Source: Anabaena sp. UHCC 0204 | GTDB taxonomy: Bacteria; Cyanobacteriota; Cyanobacteriia; Cyanobacteriales; Nostocaceae | Length of the DNA stretch: 64,000 nt | Direction: 5' to 3' | NCBI RefSeq assembly: GCF_009711975.1 | Contig: NZ_VIKW01000009.1 | Span: 62,001-126,000 of the forward strand | In this document: positions 16,063 through 24,850 of the stretch, piece by piece | Layout of the letters: every line of letters starts with the position of its first letter | Numbering within the stretch: the stretch's first letter is position 1 | Made by a program: the position numbers and the translations under genes | The notes under the pieces: model-generated | The model's input: only the letters and a program-made list of their open reading frames with translations | Told to the model about the DNA's origin: nothing | Database searches by the model: none

Positions 16063-18270
16063 ATGGAGAATCATTCTGCGATCACCTCAAGTTTCCGTAA
16101 AAAGGGACATTCTGAACATCAGTCTTCAAATATGCCAGTTTTTTCAGCATTTGAAGAAACATCTGATAGTGGTGACTTGCGGCAAATACTGGAAACACTG
16201 AAACGCAGATCGCTAGTAATAGCAGGAATATCTATTGTTGTCAACGGTGGAGTTACTTACTCTACGCTCACACAAGAACCAATATATCAAGGTAATTTTC
16301 AACTACTCGTTGAATCTGTTAATGAAGATAGCAGCTTAGGGAAAGTAAGCTTACTAGACTCTAATATTGCTAAACCCAGTTTAGACTATGAGAGTCAAAT
16401 TCAGGTTCTTAAAAGTCCAGAATTGCTGCAAGGTGTTATTAAGCAACTACAAGAATCATATCCGGAAATTACTTATGGTTCTCTCCTACAGGATTTAACT
16501 ATCCGTCGTTTCGGTGCAACAAAAGTAATCGAAGTCAGCTATAAAAGTCATGACACACAAAAAATTAAAGTTGTATTAGATGCAATTTCTCAATTCTATT
16601 TAAACTACAGCCTAGATAAACGCCAAACTAAGCTACGTCAAGGGGTTCAGTTTGCTGACAAACAGCTACCTAATATTCAAAATCGGGTAGCACAGTTGCA
16701 AAAAGAAATGCAAATCTTCCGGCAAAGATATAATTTTATTAGTCCAGAAAGCCAATCTGAAACCATTTCTGGGCAAATTCAATCTCTGACACAACAACGA
16801 CTAGCTGTCAATCAACAACTAGCCGCTGCTAGAGCTAATTATATGAGTCTACAGAGACAGGAAGGACAATTAGCAATCCTCAATAATGCTCCTCTGTATC
16901 AACAATTAATCGCCCAGCAGCGTCAATTAGATACCCAAATATCTGGAGAATTAGCTCGATTTCAACCAGAAAACCCAGTTATCCAAACTTTAGAAGAAAA
17001 AAGAAATAACCTCTTACCTATCATTCAAAGCGAGGCTAGACGGGCTTTAACTATTAAAGCGGCTGAAGCTACAACTTTACTTCAAAGAATAGAGGTAGAT
17101 AGTCAACAACTAATCCAAGCAGAACAACAACTCCAAAGAAAATTAGAACAATTACCAGTCCTATCTAGGCAATATACGGATATCCAGCGGAATTTACAAC
17201 TAGCAAATGAAAGTTTAAATCGGTTTTTAACTAATCGGGAACAACTACAAATAGAAGTAGCACAAACAGAACTACCTTGGGAATTAATTCAAGCACCTAT
17301 GCAACCAGAATCTCCCATATCACCAAATATACAACGGAGTTTATTATTAGGATTTGTGGCTAGTTCTCTACTGGGTGTTGGTGCTGCGCTGATTCTAGAA
17401 AAAATTGATAATACTTACCAAACAGTAGAGAGCATTCAAGAAAAGATCAAATTGCCGTTATTAGGGACTCTTCCTTTTGATAAAAGTATATCTCATCATC
17501 CATCCCGGCATCTTGCAAATAGTGTGAGCGAGCAAGAAGTAGTATCTGAAGATACGGCTCAAGGGATAGGTAGATTTTCTAATATGTTCAGTAATTCATC
17601 TTCACAACCTAGATACTATGGTTACGGTGCATTTTGGGAATCTTTACAAGTTTTGTATGGAAATATTCAACTTCTCAATTCAGATAAACCAATTCGCTCT
17701 TTAATTATTTCTTCAGCGATGTCTGGAGATGGTAAAAGTACAGTAGCATTTAACCTGGCTCAAATAGCAACATCAATGGGGAAACGAGTTCTCTTGGTAG
17801 ATGCTGATTTGCGTTGCTCCCAGGTTCATACACTATCAGGATTAAATAATTTGTGGGGATTAAGTAATTTAATCTCTTCCAATATGGATATGGAGCAGGT
17901 AATTCAAGAAATGCCAGCCATGAAGAATTTATCGGTGATTACGGCAGGACCAATCCCACCTGATCCGGCTAGGTTATTATCATCAGATAAAATGAAGCAA
18001 TTGATGGACTATTTCCATCACAATTTTGATTTAGTAATTTATGATGCGCCCCCAATGTTGGGATTAGTAGATGTGAGACTCTTAGCTCCTTATACTGATG
18101 GTTTAATGCTAGTTGTAAGGATTGGGAAAACAGATAAATCAGCACTGACACAAGTTCAGGATAATTTCAAGGTTGCTCCTATCAATTTACTAGGTGTGGT
18201 TATCAACGGGGATAAAAAGAAGTTGCAAGGTTATAATTACTATTACAGTGATTACAATAAACGTGGTTAA
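16063..18270 (+). CDS. Wzc-like chain-length regulator / bacterial tyrosine autokinase
   Basis: This 735-residue inner-membrane protein combines a Wzz chain-length domain with a BY-kinase. Membrane helix 1 is at ~50-67 and helix 2 at ~425-445, with a long periplasmic coiled coil between. The cytoplasmic kinase has Walker A SSAMSGDGKSTVAF (~550), Walker A' VLLVDADLR (~577) and Walker B LVIYDAPPM (~657). The C-terminus GYNYYYSDYNKRG is a tyrosine cluster, the usual autophosphorylation site. Such proteins control polymer length and export in Wzx/Wzy pathways. Here it neighbours an ABC-type exporter, and no wzy or wzx is in the window. A GAGG ribosome-binding site precedes the ATG. Confidence 0.92.
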   Translation: MENHSAITSSFRKKGHSEHQSSNMPVFSAFEETSDSGDLRQILETLKRRSLVIAGISIVVNGGVTYSTLTQEPIYQGNFQLLVESVNEDSSLGKVSLLDSNIAKPSLDYESQIQVLKSPELLQGVIKQLQESYPEITYGSLLQDLTIRRFGATKVIEVSYKSHDTQKIKVVLDAISQFYLNYSLDKRQTKLRQGVQFADKQLPNIQNRVAQLQKEMQIFRQRYNFISPESQSETISGQIQSLTQQRLAVNQQLAAARANYMSLQRQEGQLAILNNAPLYQQLIAQQRQLDTQISGELARFQPENPVIQTLEEKRNNLLPIIQSEARRALTIKAAEATTLLQRIEVDSQQLIQAEQQLQRKLEQLPVLSRQYTDIQRNLQLANESLNRFLTNREQLQIEVAQTELPWELIQAPMQPESPISPNIQRSLLLGFVASSLLGVGAALILEKIDNTYQTVESIQEKIKLPLLGTLPFDKSISHHPSRHLANSVSEQEVVSEDTAQGIGRFSNMFSNSSSQPRYYGYGAFWESLQVLYGNIQLLNSDKPIRSLIISSAMSGDGKSTVAFNLAQIATSMGKRVLLVDADLRCSQVHTLSGLNNLWGLSNLISSNMDMEQVIQEMPAMKNLSVITAGPIPPDPARLLSSDKMKQLMDYFHHNFDLVIYDAPPMLGLVDVRLLAPYTDGLMLVVRIGKTDKSALTQVQDNFKVAPINLLGVVINGDKKKLQGYNYYYSDYNKRG

Positions 18271-18332
18271 GAACCTATTTCTAATCAGGAAGATTAGGTA
18301 AGTTCTAGAAATCATTCATCCTCTTTGATTAG

Positions 18333-19601
18333 TTATCGGGGACTAAGTTTGGTTGGCTTTACTAGCTGACGACGCAAATTATCCAACGCTGCATTTGCAC
18401 TGACATAACGAATTAAAGAACGACCCCGAATCGATCCAAATTTATGTTCAAAACTGGTTACTTCATCTCCTGGACCTGCTAAACCGATATACACTAAACC
18501 CACAGGTTTAGTATCTGTTCCCCCTGTGGGTCCAGCAATTCCTGTAATACTTAATCCCCAGGTAGTTGAGAGTTGATTTTTCACACCTCTAGCCATTTGT
18601 TCGGCTATAGTGGTACTCACTGCACCAAATTTTTCTAAATCCTCTGGGTTAACTCCTAATAATTTAACTTTGACAGAATTATCGTAGGAAATCACTCCTC
18701 CCCAAAAATAATCTGAACTACCAGAAATTTCCGTTAACATTTGTCCTAGTTCTCCCCCAGTGCAAGATTCTGCGACTGATAGGGTTTCTCTCGACTCTCG
18801 CAACAGTTTACCGACTACGGAAGCTAGATTTTCATCATCAGCACCGTAATAATCTAAACCGGCAATTTCTATCAGTTGTTTCTGAATGGGTGCAATTAAA
18901 GCCTCTGCTGTTGTTGCGTCAGTAGCTTTAGCTGAAACTCGCAATCTGACTTCTCCCTTCCCTGCATAGGGGGCTACTGTGGGATTAGTTAAGTCAAAAT
19001 AAGGGGCTACTTTTTCTGCTAAAGCTGATTCTCCAATTCCCCAAAATCTTAAACTGCGGCTATAAATAATTTCTTTTCCCCAACCTTGACTTTTGAGAAA
19101 TGGTACGGCTGTTTGGGTCCACATTCGATACATTTCGCTAGGAACGCCCGGAAAGGTAAAAATAGTTAATCCAGTGCGGGGTTGCCAAATTATCCCCGGT
19201 GCTGTTCCGGTGGGGTTGGGTAAAATGTCTGCTCCTTGGGGAATTAAGGCTTGTTTGCGATTATTGGCAGACATTACTCGTCCCCGTTGGGCAAATTTCT
19301 GGGCTATATCTTCAACAATATCGGCTCGTTCTACCAAAGGAACACCAAAAAAATCAGCAATGGTTTCACAGGTGAGATCATCGGGTGTTGGTCCTAAACC
19401 ACCTGTAAAAATAAGAATTTTTACCCTAGAAGCAGCAATTTCTATAACTTCTTTGAGCCTCTCTGGATTATCTCCGACTACGGTTTGATAATAGTGGGGA
19501 ATGCCTAACTGCGCTAACTGTTGGGCTAGATATTGGGCGTTGCTGTTGAGGATATCTCCCAGCAGCATTTCTGTACCAACACAAATAATTTCTGCACTCA
19601 T
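18333..19601 (-). CDS. cinA: CinA family protein (putative NMN amidohydrolase / ADP-ribose pyrophosphatase)
   Basis: This 422-residue protein has two domains. Residues 1-~170 are the MoaB/MogA-like (COG1058) domain, with AEIICVGTEMLLGDILNSNA at the start and FTGGLGPTPDDLT. Residues ~260-415 are the CinA C-terminal domain, with SVAESCTGGELGQMLTE, FWGGVISYDN and SITGIAGPTGGT. CinA recycles pyridine nucleotides by deamidating NMN, and in some bacteria the gene is competence-linked. The length is as expected for the family. It is convergent with the wzc-like gene, 62 bases apart, and lies 76 bases downstream of glyA on the same strand. Confidence 0.95.
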   Translation of the reverse strand: MSAEIICVGTEMLLGDILNSNAQYLAQQLAQLGIPHYYQTVVGDNPERLKEVIEIAASRVKILIFTGGLGPTPDDLTCETIADFFGVPLVERADIVEDIAQKFAQRGRVMSANNRKQALIPQGADILPNPTGTAPGIIWQPRTGLTIFTFPGVPSEMYRMWTQTAVPFLKSQGWGKEIIYSRSLRFWGIGESALAEKVAPYFDLTNPTVAPYAGKGEVRLRVSAKATDATTAEALIAPIQKQLIEIAGLDYYGADDENLASVVGKLLRESRETLSVAESCTGGELGQMLTEISGSSDYFWGGVISYDNSVKVKLLGVNPEDLEKFGAVSTTIAEQMARGVKNQLSTTWGLSITGIAGPTGGTDTKPVGLVYIGLAGPGDEVTSFEHKFGSIRGRSLIRYVSANAALDNLRRQLVKPTKLSPR

Positions 19602-19677
19602 GGGGATAGGAAAGAGGGAATAGGGGATATGTTTTGGATTTTAGAATAGTGATCCAAAATCCAAAATCTAAAATTCT

Positions 19678-20961
19678 CTACGCTAGGGCTGGTTGGGGAA
19701 TTTCTAGGTGAGGATATAATGGGAAGCGATCGCACAATGCGGCTACTCTCATTAAACAATCTTTCGTTACTGTATCTGAATCTGGTGAGAGTAAGCGATC
19801 GCTAATAATATTACCAATTTCTGTAAATTCTGCCACGCCTAAACCTCTTGTCGTCATGGCGGGAGAACCTAATCTTAAACCACTGGTAACAAAGGGTGAT
19901 TCAGGATCAAATGGAACTGTATTCTTATTAGCCGTAATATTAACGGTGCTGACTAGCTGATCTCCTTTTTTCCCAGTCATGCCAATGGAGCGCAAATCTA
20001 CTAACATCAAGTGATTATCTGTTCCATTAGATACTAGCTTGAGTCCTCTATTTTGCAGTTGGGTTGCTAAAGCGCGAGCATTTTCAATTACTTGCCCAGA
20101 ATAGGTAGTAAACTCAGGTTTGAGAGCTTCACCAAAAGCCACGGCTTTACCAGCAATGACGTGTTCTAGTGGTCCACCTTGAGTCCCTGGGAAAACTGAT
20201 TTATCGAGCTTTTTACCCAATTCGGCATCACGAGTTAAAATCAAACCACCTCTTGGACCACGTAAGGTTTTATGGGTGGTGGTGGTGACGACATCACAAT
20301 AAGGTAAGGGGTTGGGATGATGACCGGTAGCGACTAAACCAGCAATGTGAGCAATATCTGCAAGTAAGTAAGCGCCAACTTCATCCGCAATGCTGCGGAA
20401 TTTTTCAAAGTCAATAATTCGAGGATAGGCTGAATAACCACAAATTAAGAGTTTAGGCCGTTCTTTAAGGGCTAAATCCCGAATTTGATCATAGTCTAGT
20501 TGTTCGGTTTCTTTGCTTACGCCGTAATGACGGACTTGAAACCATTTACCAGAAACGTTGACTGGTGAACCATGAGTTAGGTGTCCTCCGTGGGACAAGT
20601 CCATACCCATAATTGTGTCCCCTGGTTTCAGCAGAGTCAGGAAGACGGCAAAATTAGCTTGTGCGCCGGAATGGGGTTGGACATTGGCATGAGCCGCGCC
20701 AAATAACTGTTTAGCCCGGTCAATGGCTATTTGTTCAATTTTGTCAACAAATTCGCAACCGCCATAGTAGCGTTTACCTGGTAATCCTTCGGCGTATTTA
20801 TTGGTTAATACTGAACCTTGAGCAGCTAATACAGCAGCAGAGGTAAAGTTTTCACTAGCAATTAGTTCCAAGTGGTCACGTTGACGCTGTAGTTCTTGGT
20901 TAATTAGTTCGTTAATGGCGGGATCTGAGTTTTTTAGGAGGTCTGAGTTAGTTTTGTTCAC
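19678..20961 (-). CDS. glyA: Serine hydroxymethyltransferase
   Basis: This 427-residue PLP enzyme interconverts serine and glycine with tetrahydrofolate, feeding one-carbon metabolism and photorespiratory glycine use. Family motifs are [34 protein letters not shown], and the PLP-lysine segment [16 protein letters not shown]. The length is normal. The start is GTG 20961, preceded by an AAGGA ribosome-binding site. Two HIP1-like sites lie in the 3' part. cinA follows at 76 bases. The sequence is entirely ordinary for the family. Confidence 0.98.
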   Translation of the reverse strand: MNKTNSDLLKNSDPAINELINQELQRQRDHLELIASENFTSAAVLAAQGSVLTNKYAEGLPGKRYYGGCEFVDKIEQIAIDRAKQLFGAAHANVQPHSGAQANFAVFLTLLKPGDTIMGMDLSHGGHLTHGSPVNVSGKWFQVRHYGVSKETEQLDYDQIRDLALKERPKLLICGYSAYPRIIDFEKFRSIADEVGAYLLADIAHIAGLVATGHHPNPLPYCDVVTTTTHKTLRGPRGGLILTRDAELGKKLDKSVFPGTQGGPLEHVIAGKAVAFGEALKPEFTTYSGQVIENARALATQLQNRGLKLVSNGTDNHLMLVDLRSIGMTGKKGDQLVSTVNITANKNTVPFDPESPFVTSGLRLGSPAMTTRGLGVAEFTEIGNIISDRLLSPDSDTVTKDCLMRVAALCDRFPLYPHLEIPQPALA

Positions 20962-21264
20962 GTTTATAATCCTTATGGAAGTTGACGAAAATGGAGATTG
21001 AGATTAAACCTAGTACCAAAGTTACAAATCAGGCAATTTGTTTATTATAGGAATTTAAGCTGAAAAGCTTTGAGAACCGGGAATGTCATCATATCGGAAT
21101 TTCTCATTTTCATAAAGGTGGTAGTTTGAATTTATGTATTATTTTGTACTGAAATTCACCAAAGTCTAAGATATAGAAGATACAATAAAAGCAGATTAAA
21201 TGGGTAGAATTTTTGCCCAGATCATGAATGTAGGTTGCTATATTTACGACAAGGAGGGATTTAG
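20962..21264. promoter_or_regulatory. glyA / 65-residue-protein divergent promoter region with a short upstream frame
   Basis: This 303-base divergent gap has no riboswitch that I can recognise. A 15-codon frame (21224-21271) starts at ATG and contains the AAGGAGGG ribosome-binding site of the next gene. Its stop TAG overlaps that gene's ATGTTAG start, so translation of the leader could be coupled to it. This may also be chance. Confidence 0.4.
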
Positions 21265-21462
21265 ATGTTAGTCATTGTCATGGACAATCAGATCCTTAGC
21301 CCTGAAAAAGTTTGTCAGTCTTGTTTACTTGCAAACGGCAGCGGCCAACCCCGCTGGGGTGGAGGTAAATTGCGCTGTGGTCAAACAATTAGTAAATTTA
21401 CTGAACAACAGCCTGATCAATATGAGTGTGTAATGGGTTTCCGTGTCGCCAATATAGAATAA
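21265..21462 (+). CDS. Small cysteine-containing cyanobacterial protein
   Basis: This 65-residue protein is preceded by an unusually good ribosome-binding site (AAGGAGGG, seven bases before ATG). Three Cys residues are evenly placed: VCQSCLLANGSGQPRWGGG (CxxC), then LRCGQ, and a fourth Cys in YECVMGFR. The CxxC plus two further Cys suggests a small zinc- or iron-binding fold, perhaps a zinc ribbon. I recognise it only as a hypothetical protein conserved in cyanobacteria. It lies 104 bases before the Tic20-like gene on the same strand. Function unknown. Confidence 0.6.
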   Translation: MLVIVMDNQILSPEKVCQSCLLANGSGQPRWGGGKLRCGQTISKFTEQQPDQYECVMGFRVANIE

Positions 21463-21566
21463 TGGTTGTTGAGCGAAGTCGAAATATTGTATTTGCCAGC
21501 AAGGTCAAGCATCTGCGTTATCCTATGCTCAATAGCTGTTGAAATTTAGCCATAGGAGAACACAAA

Positions 21567-22055
21567 ATGTCTTGGCGCGGGTCTACAACTTTTCCTGATC
21601 GAATTCTTGCTTGTTTACCTTATTTACTGCCTTTGATTGAAGGTTTAATGTTCGGGAGCATTTTATTTAACCAGTTTCCCGTATTAAAACTGTTGTTTTT
21701 ACCCCTGTTTCCTTTGCAACAAATCTACAGAAGCATACCATATGCGGGATTAATAATTTTCTTTGCTTTATGGTTGTTGGTAGTTAGAAACGAAAAAATT
21801 AGTCACTTTATTCGTTTCAACACTATGCAAGCAATTATTTTGGATATAGTCATATTCCTGTGCGTGATCTTAGTACAAATTTTAGCTCAGATGTCACAAG
21901 TTATTCCTGGTGTTAATTTTGCGTTAGAAACCTTTGCTAATACCATCTTTTTAGGAATAGTAGCAGCAGTTGTTTATTCGGTTGCTCAGTCATTAATGGG
22001 GAAGTATGCAGAAATTCCAGCAATTTCCGATGCAGTGCATATGCAGGTACGTTAG
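21567..22055 (+). CDS. Tic20 family protein (Ycf60-like)
   Basis: This 162-residue integral membrane protein has four predicted helices. The family pattern is visible as FPDRILACLPYLLPLIEG at the N-terminus, then FALWLLVVRNEKISHFIRFNTMQ (the conserved HFxRFNxxQA loop), and a last helix before the polar end. Plant Tic20 is a protein-import channel component of the inner chloroplast envelope. The cyanobacterial homologues are plasma- or thylakoid-membrane proteins of unsettled function. A GGAGA ribosome-binding site precedes the ATG. It is convergent with the FAH-family gene, with only three bases between stops. Confidence 0.88.
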   Translation: MSWRGSTTFPDRILACLPYLLPLIEGLMFGSILFNQFPVLKLLFLPLFPLQQIYRSIPYAGLIIFFALWLLVVRNEKISHFIRFNTMQAIILDIVIFLCVILVQILAQMSQVIPGVNFALETFANTIFLGIVAAVVYSVAQSLMGKYAEIPAISDAVHMQVR

Positions 22056-22058
22056 GAG

Positions 22059-22832
22059 CTAACGAGCAATTACATTGTTTTCTAGGCGACCGATACCTTC
22101 GATTTCTATGCGGATGCGATCGCCTATGTGTAAAGCCCCTACCCCCATAGGTGTACCAGTTAACACTATATCCCCAGGTAATAGAGTCATCACTTGACTG
22201 ATGTAAGACACTAAAAAATCTGGGGAAAATACCATCTGATCAATACAGGTAGATTGGACTGGATGAGGATTGTCATTCAAAAATGTCTGTAATCTCGCTC
22301 CTGGGTTTAATTCTCGGACAATCCAAGGACCAAGGGGACAAAAAGTATCAAAACCTTTGGCTCTTGTCCATTGGGGGTCTTTTTTCTGTAAATCTCTGGC
22401 GGTGACATCATTAGCAATGGTGTAACCCCAAATTTTACTTTGGGCTGCGGCTGGGGTACAGTCACAAGTGCGATCGCCAATCACTAAGGCTAATTCTCCT
22501 TCATAGTCTACTTTTTGAGATTGGTGAGGATACTTAATTTCTCTACCTGAAGCAATTACAGATGTCGGCGGTTTGAAAAAAATTAATGGTTCAGCCGGTA
22601 GTGGTGTTCCCATTTCGGCTGCATGATCAGCATAATTTTTCCCTACCGCGACAATTTTTGAAGGCGCACAGGGAGCTAGAATTGTGTAACGGTTAGGTTC
22701 TAGGGTTAAATCTGTCGGTTGACCATCTAACCAAGGTGGAGCGTCTAGCACTTCCACATTTTGGGAAAGCTGGAGCAACCCATAGTAAATCTTCCCTTCT
22801 TGACTTTGAACTCGCACATATCGCTGCGCCAT
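22059..22832 (-). CDS. Fumarylacetoacetate hydrolase family protein
   Basis: This ~257-residue protein is of the FAH/FAHD1 type (COG0179). It is probably a Mg2+-dependent hydrolase or decarboxylase of 2-oxo-acids; the exact substrate is not determinable. Motifs are IVAVGKNYADHAAEMG, the metal-site segment VDYEGELALVIG (with the acidic ligands), and VLTGTPMGVGAL near the end. The first possible start is TTG 22844. I prefer ATG 22832 (MAQRYVRV) because the AAGGA ribosome-binding site lies too close to the TTG. It shares a convergent junction with the Tic20-like gene and a divergent gap with rpsF. Confidence 0.88.
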   Translation of the reverse strand: MAQRYVRVQSQEGKIYYGLLQLSQNVEVLDAPPWLDGQPTDLTLEPNRYTILAPCAPSKIVAVGKNYADHAAEMGTPLPAEPLIFFKPPTSVIASGREIKYPHQSQKVDYEGELALVIGDRTCDCTPAAAQSKIWGYTIANDVTARDLQKKDPQWTRAKGFDTFCPLGPWIVRELNPGARLQTFLNDNPHPVQSTCIDQMVFSPDFLVSYISQVMTLLPGDIVLTGTPMGVGALHIGDRIRIEIEGIGRLENNVIAR

Positions 22833-23126
22833 AACTTGAATCAATATCCTTAAATATGCTTTCTTTGAGCAGAATTTGGTTAATGATTTTCATCGAAAAC
22901 TGGTAAGATTATAAGATAAATGCTGAAAACCTTATGACTTTAATCTAGAAATCAAGTCTAGCCGTCAGACAAATACTGCTGAAAATTGTGTTAATGTGGG
23001 ATTGCTAAAAAAATGTCAAAATTCCTTGTTGCTTGAACTGTTGATCAATAAAAGTATCGCTGACAGCAATATTTGTATGAATTAACACTTCTTCAGCCAT
23101 TTTGTCCATAAGGTGAATTAAAGAAT

Positions 23127-23453
23127 ATGACCACAGTTTACGAAACCATGTATATTCTCCGTCCTGATTTGGGAGATGAACAGGTAGAACAAGCGATCGC
23201 TAAATACGAAAACTTAATCCGCGAAAACGGTGCTGAGAATATTGAAATCCAAAATCGTGGCAAGCGTCGTCTAGCTTATGAAATTAAAAAGCATCGTGAT
23301 GGTATTTATGTTCAACTCAACTACACAGGACCAGGAACTGTAATTGCTATCATGGAACGTGCAATGCGACTAAGCGAAGAAGTTATTCGCTATATGACAA
23401 TCAAGCAAGAAATTCCTAAAGAAAAACCAGAAGAAGAAGCTGTAGCGGTTTAA
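23127..23453 (+). CDS. rpsF: 30S ribosomal protein S6
   Basis: This 108-residue small-subunit ribosomal protein begins [20 protein letters not shown] and contains [20 protein letters not shown], both diagnostic of bS6. The acidic C-terminal tail ([10 protein letters not shown]) is typical. It binds near the 16S rRNA platform together with S18, whose gene is not next to it here. A probable terminator follows at 23505-23533, so it seems to be transcribed alone. One HIP1 octamer lies inside the gene. Confidence 0.98.
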   Translation: MTTVYETMYILRPDLGDEQVEQAIAKYENLIRENGAENIEIQNRGKRRLAYEIKKHRDGIYVQLNYTGPGTVIAIMERAMRLSEEVIRYMTIKQEIPKEKPEEEAVAV

Positions 23454-23504
23454 TCGCCACATTTACCTCGCGCCCCTTGGAAATCTCTTGAGTGATCTTT
23501 AAAG

Positions 23505-23533
23505 TCCCCATCTTCATCACAGTAAGGTGGGGA
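23505..23533 (+). terminator. Probable rpsF terminator hairpin
   Basis: A ten-pair stem (TCCCC-A-T-CTT with AAG-G-T-GGGGA, one T-G wobble) has a nine-base loop. It is followed by AAAATTTTAAT, a weak U-rich tract. Confidence 0.6.
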
Positions 23534-23559
23534 AAATTTTAATAAATTTGCTCAGTATG

Positions 23560-23838
23560 TGATATAATCGGCGCAAGTCAAAAATCAAGTATAACTAAAC
23601 AACGTAAAAACTTAATTTGATTGGTTAAGTACGTCGTCTCACCTAACGGTGTTGCAGTTTAATAAAGCTAGATTTCAATCGGACTTACTACTAAACAAAA
23701 ACTAATATGATACGGTAGGGCATACCGGAATTCACGCTTGGGGAGAAGATACCTCTACCTTGGTTGGAGCAATCCTGTCAAAGCAAGTAACCTTAATAAA
23801 CCAAGAATCTTAGGGTCCAAAAACTCTGAGAGTGTCAA
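23560..23838 (+). ncRNA. omegaRNA-like right end of a TnpB-type insertion sequence, without tnpB
   Basis: This gap between rpsF and the coiled-coil gene looks like the transcribed 3' end of cyanobacterial IS605/IS607-type elements as I remember them. In order there are GTCGTCTCACCTAACGG (23633), GTTGCAGTTT (23651), GATACGGTAGGGCATACC (23709), GATACCTCTACCTTGGTTGG (23749), GCAATCCTG, and the end ACCAAGAATC-hairpin-AGTGTCAA (23838). The terminal hairpin has eight pairs (23808-23815 with 23824-23831, two wobbles). A TATAAT box is at 23563. No transposase or tnpB frame is nearby, only rpsF upstream. In intact elements this RNA guides TnpB, and the guide would begin at 23839. The assignment rests on pattern memory, not a search. 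Confidence 0.5.
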
Positions 23839-23865
23839 TATCGCAGTTATATATAAGAGCTTTAA

Positions 23866-24432
23866 GTGACTGTGAGCCAATCTGATATACCAAACATCCA
23901 AGAACTGTCTACCGAAATATCTCAGTTGCAACAAGAGTTGCAATTGCGAGATCAATTAGTGCAGCAGTTATCACAAGAACTATTTCGGCTAGTCAAGGGT
24001 AATACTAACTTTACCCCGCCCAAATCTGAGCCAGAGATAGATTTGAGTCAATTGCAAGCTTTAAGAGATCAACTCCAAGCTGTTGAACAGCAGGTGACGT
24101 TCTACCAAGAGCAAATTACGAATCGTGATACTGAAATTTACCAACTACGACAGTCAGTACAGGAGCTAACTGATCGGAGTAGAATGTTAGAACAAGTAGT
24201 ACAGGAATTACCCCAAATTTACCGTCGTAAGTTTGAGGAACGCATGACACCAGTGCGAGATAAGGTAGCAATGTTACAGCGAGAAAATCGCCAATTGCAA
24301 GCCGAGTTGCAAAGCGTGAGTTATCGTCTAGCACTCAAAAACCGCTACACCAATCATGGTGGTATTGATTTACCTACTTTTCCTCGTTCAGAAGTTACAC
24401 CAAATAATCTGTCTACTCCACAAAATGCCTAA
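23866..24432 (+). CDS. Coiled-coil protein of unknown function
   Basis: This 188-residue protein starts at GTG 23866 (a second GTG at 23872 is possible). Almost the whole chain is predicted coiled coil rich in Gln, Glu and Leu. There are heptad stretches at residues ~10-45 (IQELSTEISQLQQELQLRDQ), ~60-120 and ~130-160, broken by a Pro-containing KGNTNFTPPKSEPE linker. The C-terminal 25 residues are polar and probably disordered. I see no membrane segment or catalytic motif. It begins only 27 bases after the putative insertion-sequence right end at 23838. A second such element follows 88 bases after its stop. The function is unknown; a structural or scaffold role is a guess. Confidence 0.6.
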   Translation: MTVSQSDIPNIQELSTEISQLQQELQLRDQLVQQLSQELFRLVKGNTNFTPPKSEPEIDLSQLQALRDQLQAVEQQVTFYQEQITNRDTEIYQLRQSVQELTDRSRMLEQVVQELPQIYRRKFEERMTPVRDKVAMLQRENRQLQAELQSVSYRLALKNRYTNHGGIDLPTFPRSEVTPNNLSTPQNA

Positions 24433-24520
24433 AATTTGTGAGTGTATTTGATTTCAATCAAAACTTCTATTCCGCAGAGCCTGTCTTTTTTCAGGTACTG
24501 CGGATTTTAGCTTAACAGCA

Positions 24521-24817
24521 AGAAGCCCCACGTCTCACTCTTAGGAGCGTGGGACGAATGAACATTTTCTGATTCTTCTAATTTATGATAGAATTCAATC
24601 GAATAGGTGTAGTCCAATTAAATGCTGAAAAGCAGCCTATTTAAATAGAAACCAATTGTTTTAAAAGAACTAAAGAACCGTGGGACACACGGTCTTAAAG
24701 CTCAGTCAATGTCTTCAAAGAAGAGTCGCTGAGAAGCCCACACTCCCCTTCGGGTGAGTGTGTGGAGTATGTCACGTATTTGTCAATAACCCCACCCTGC
24801 TTCGTTGAGGATGGGGG
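24521..24817 (+). mobile_element. Insertion-sequence remnant with palindromic ends (second omegaRNA-like element)
   Basis: The segment opens with a hairpin (CCCACG 24527-24532 with CGTGGG 24548-24553, inner CTC/GAG). It contains ACCGTGGGACACACGGT (24678) and CTTAAAGCTCAGTCAATG, and closes with GAAGCCCACACTCCCCTTCG...GAGTGTGTGGAGTATGTCAC (stem 24739-24745 with 24756-24762, end 24775). A further hairpin, 24790-24798 with 24808-24816, follows. Subterminal hairpins and the GTATGTCAC end resemble right ends of TnpB-carrying IS200/IS605 elements. No tnpA or tnpB frame remains. The rest of the 24433-24850 gap shows no gene. Confidence 0.5.
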
Positions 24818-24850
24818 ATCTCCCGAAAAAAAGATGAAAAATTTGACAAA

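Noticed and set aside
21071-21106. TGAGAA...TTCTCA stem as a glycine riboswitch near glyA
   Set aside because: Only a six-base stem with a weak inner pairing; none of the conserved glycine-aptamer bases are present.
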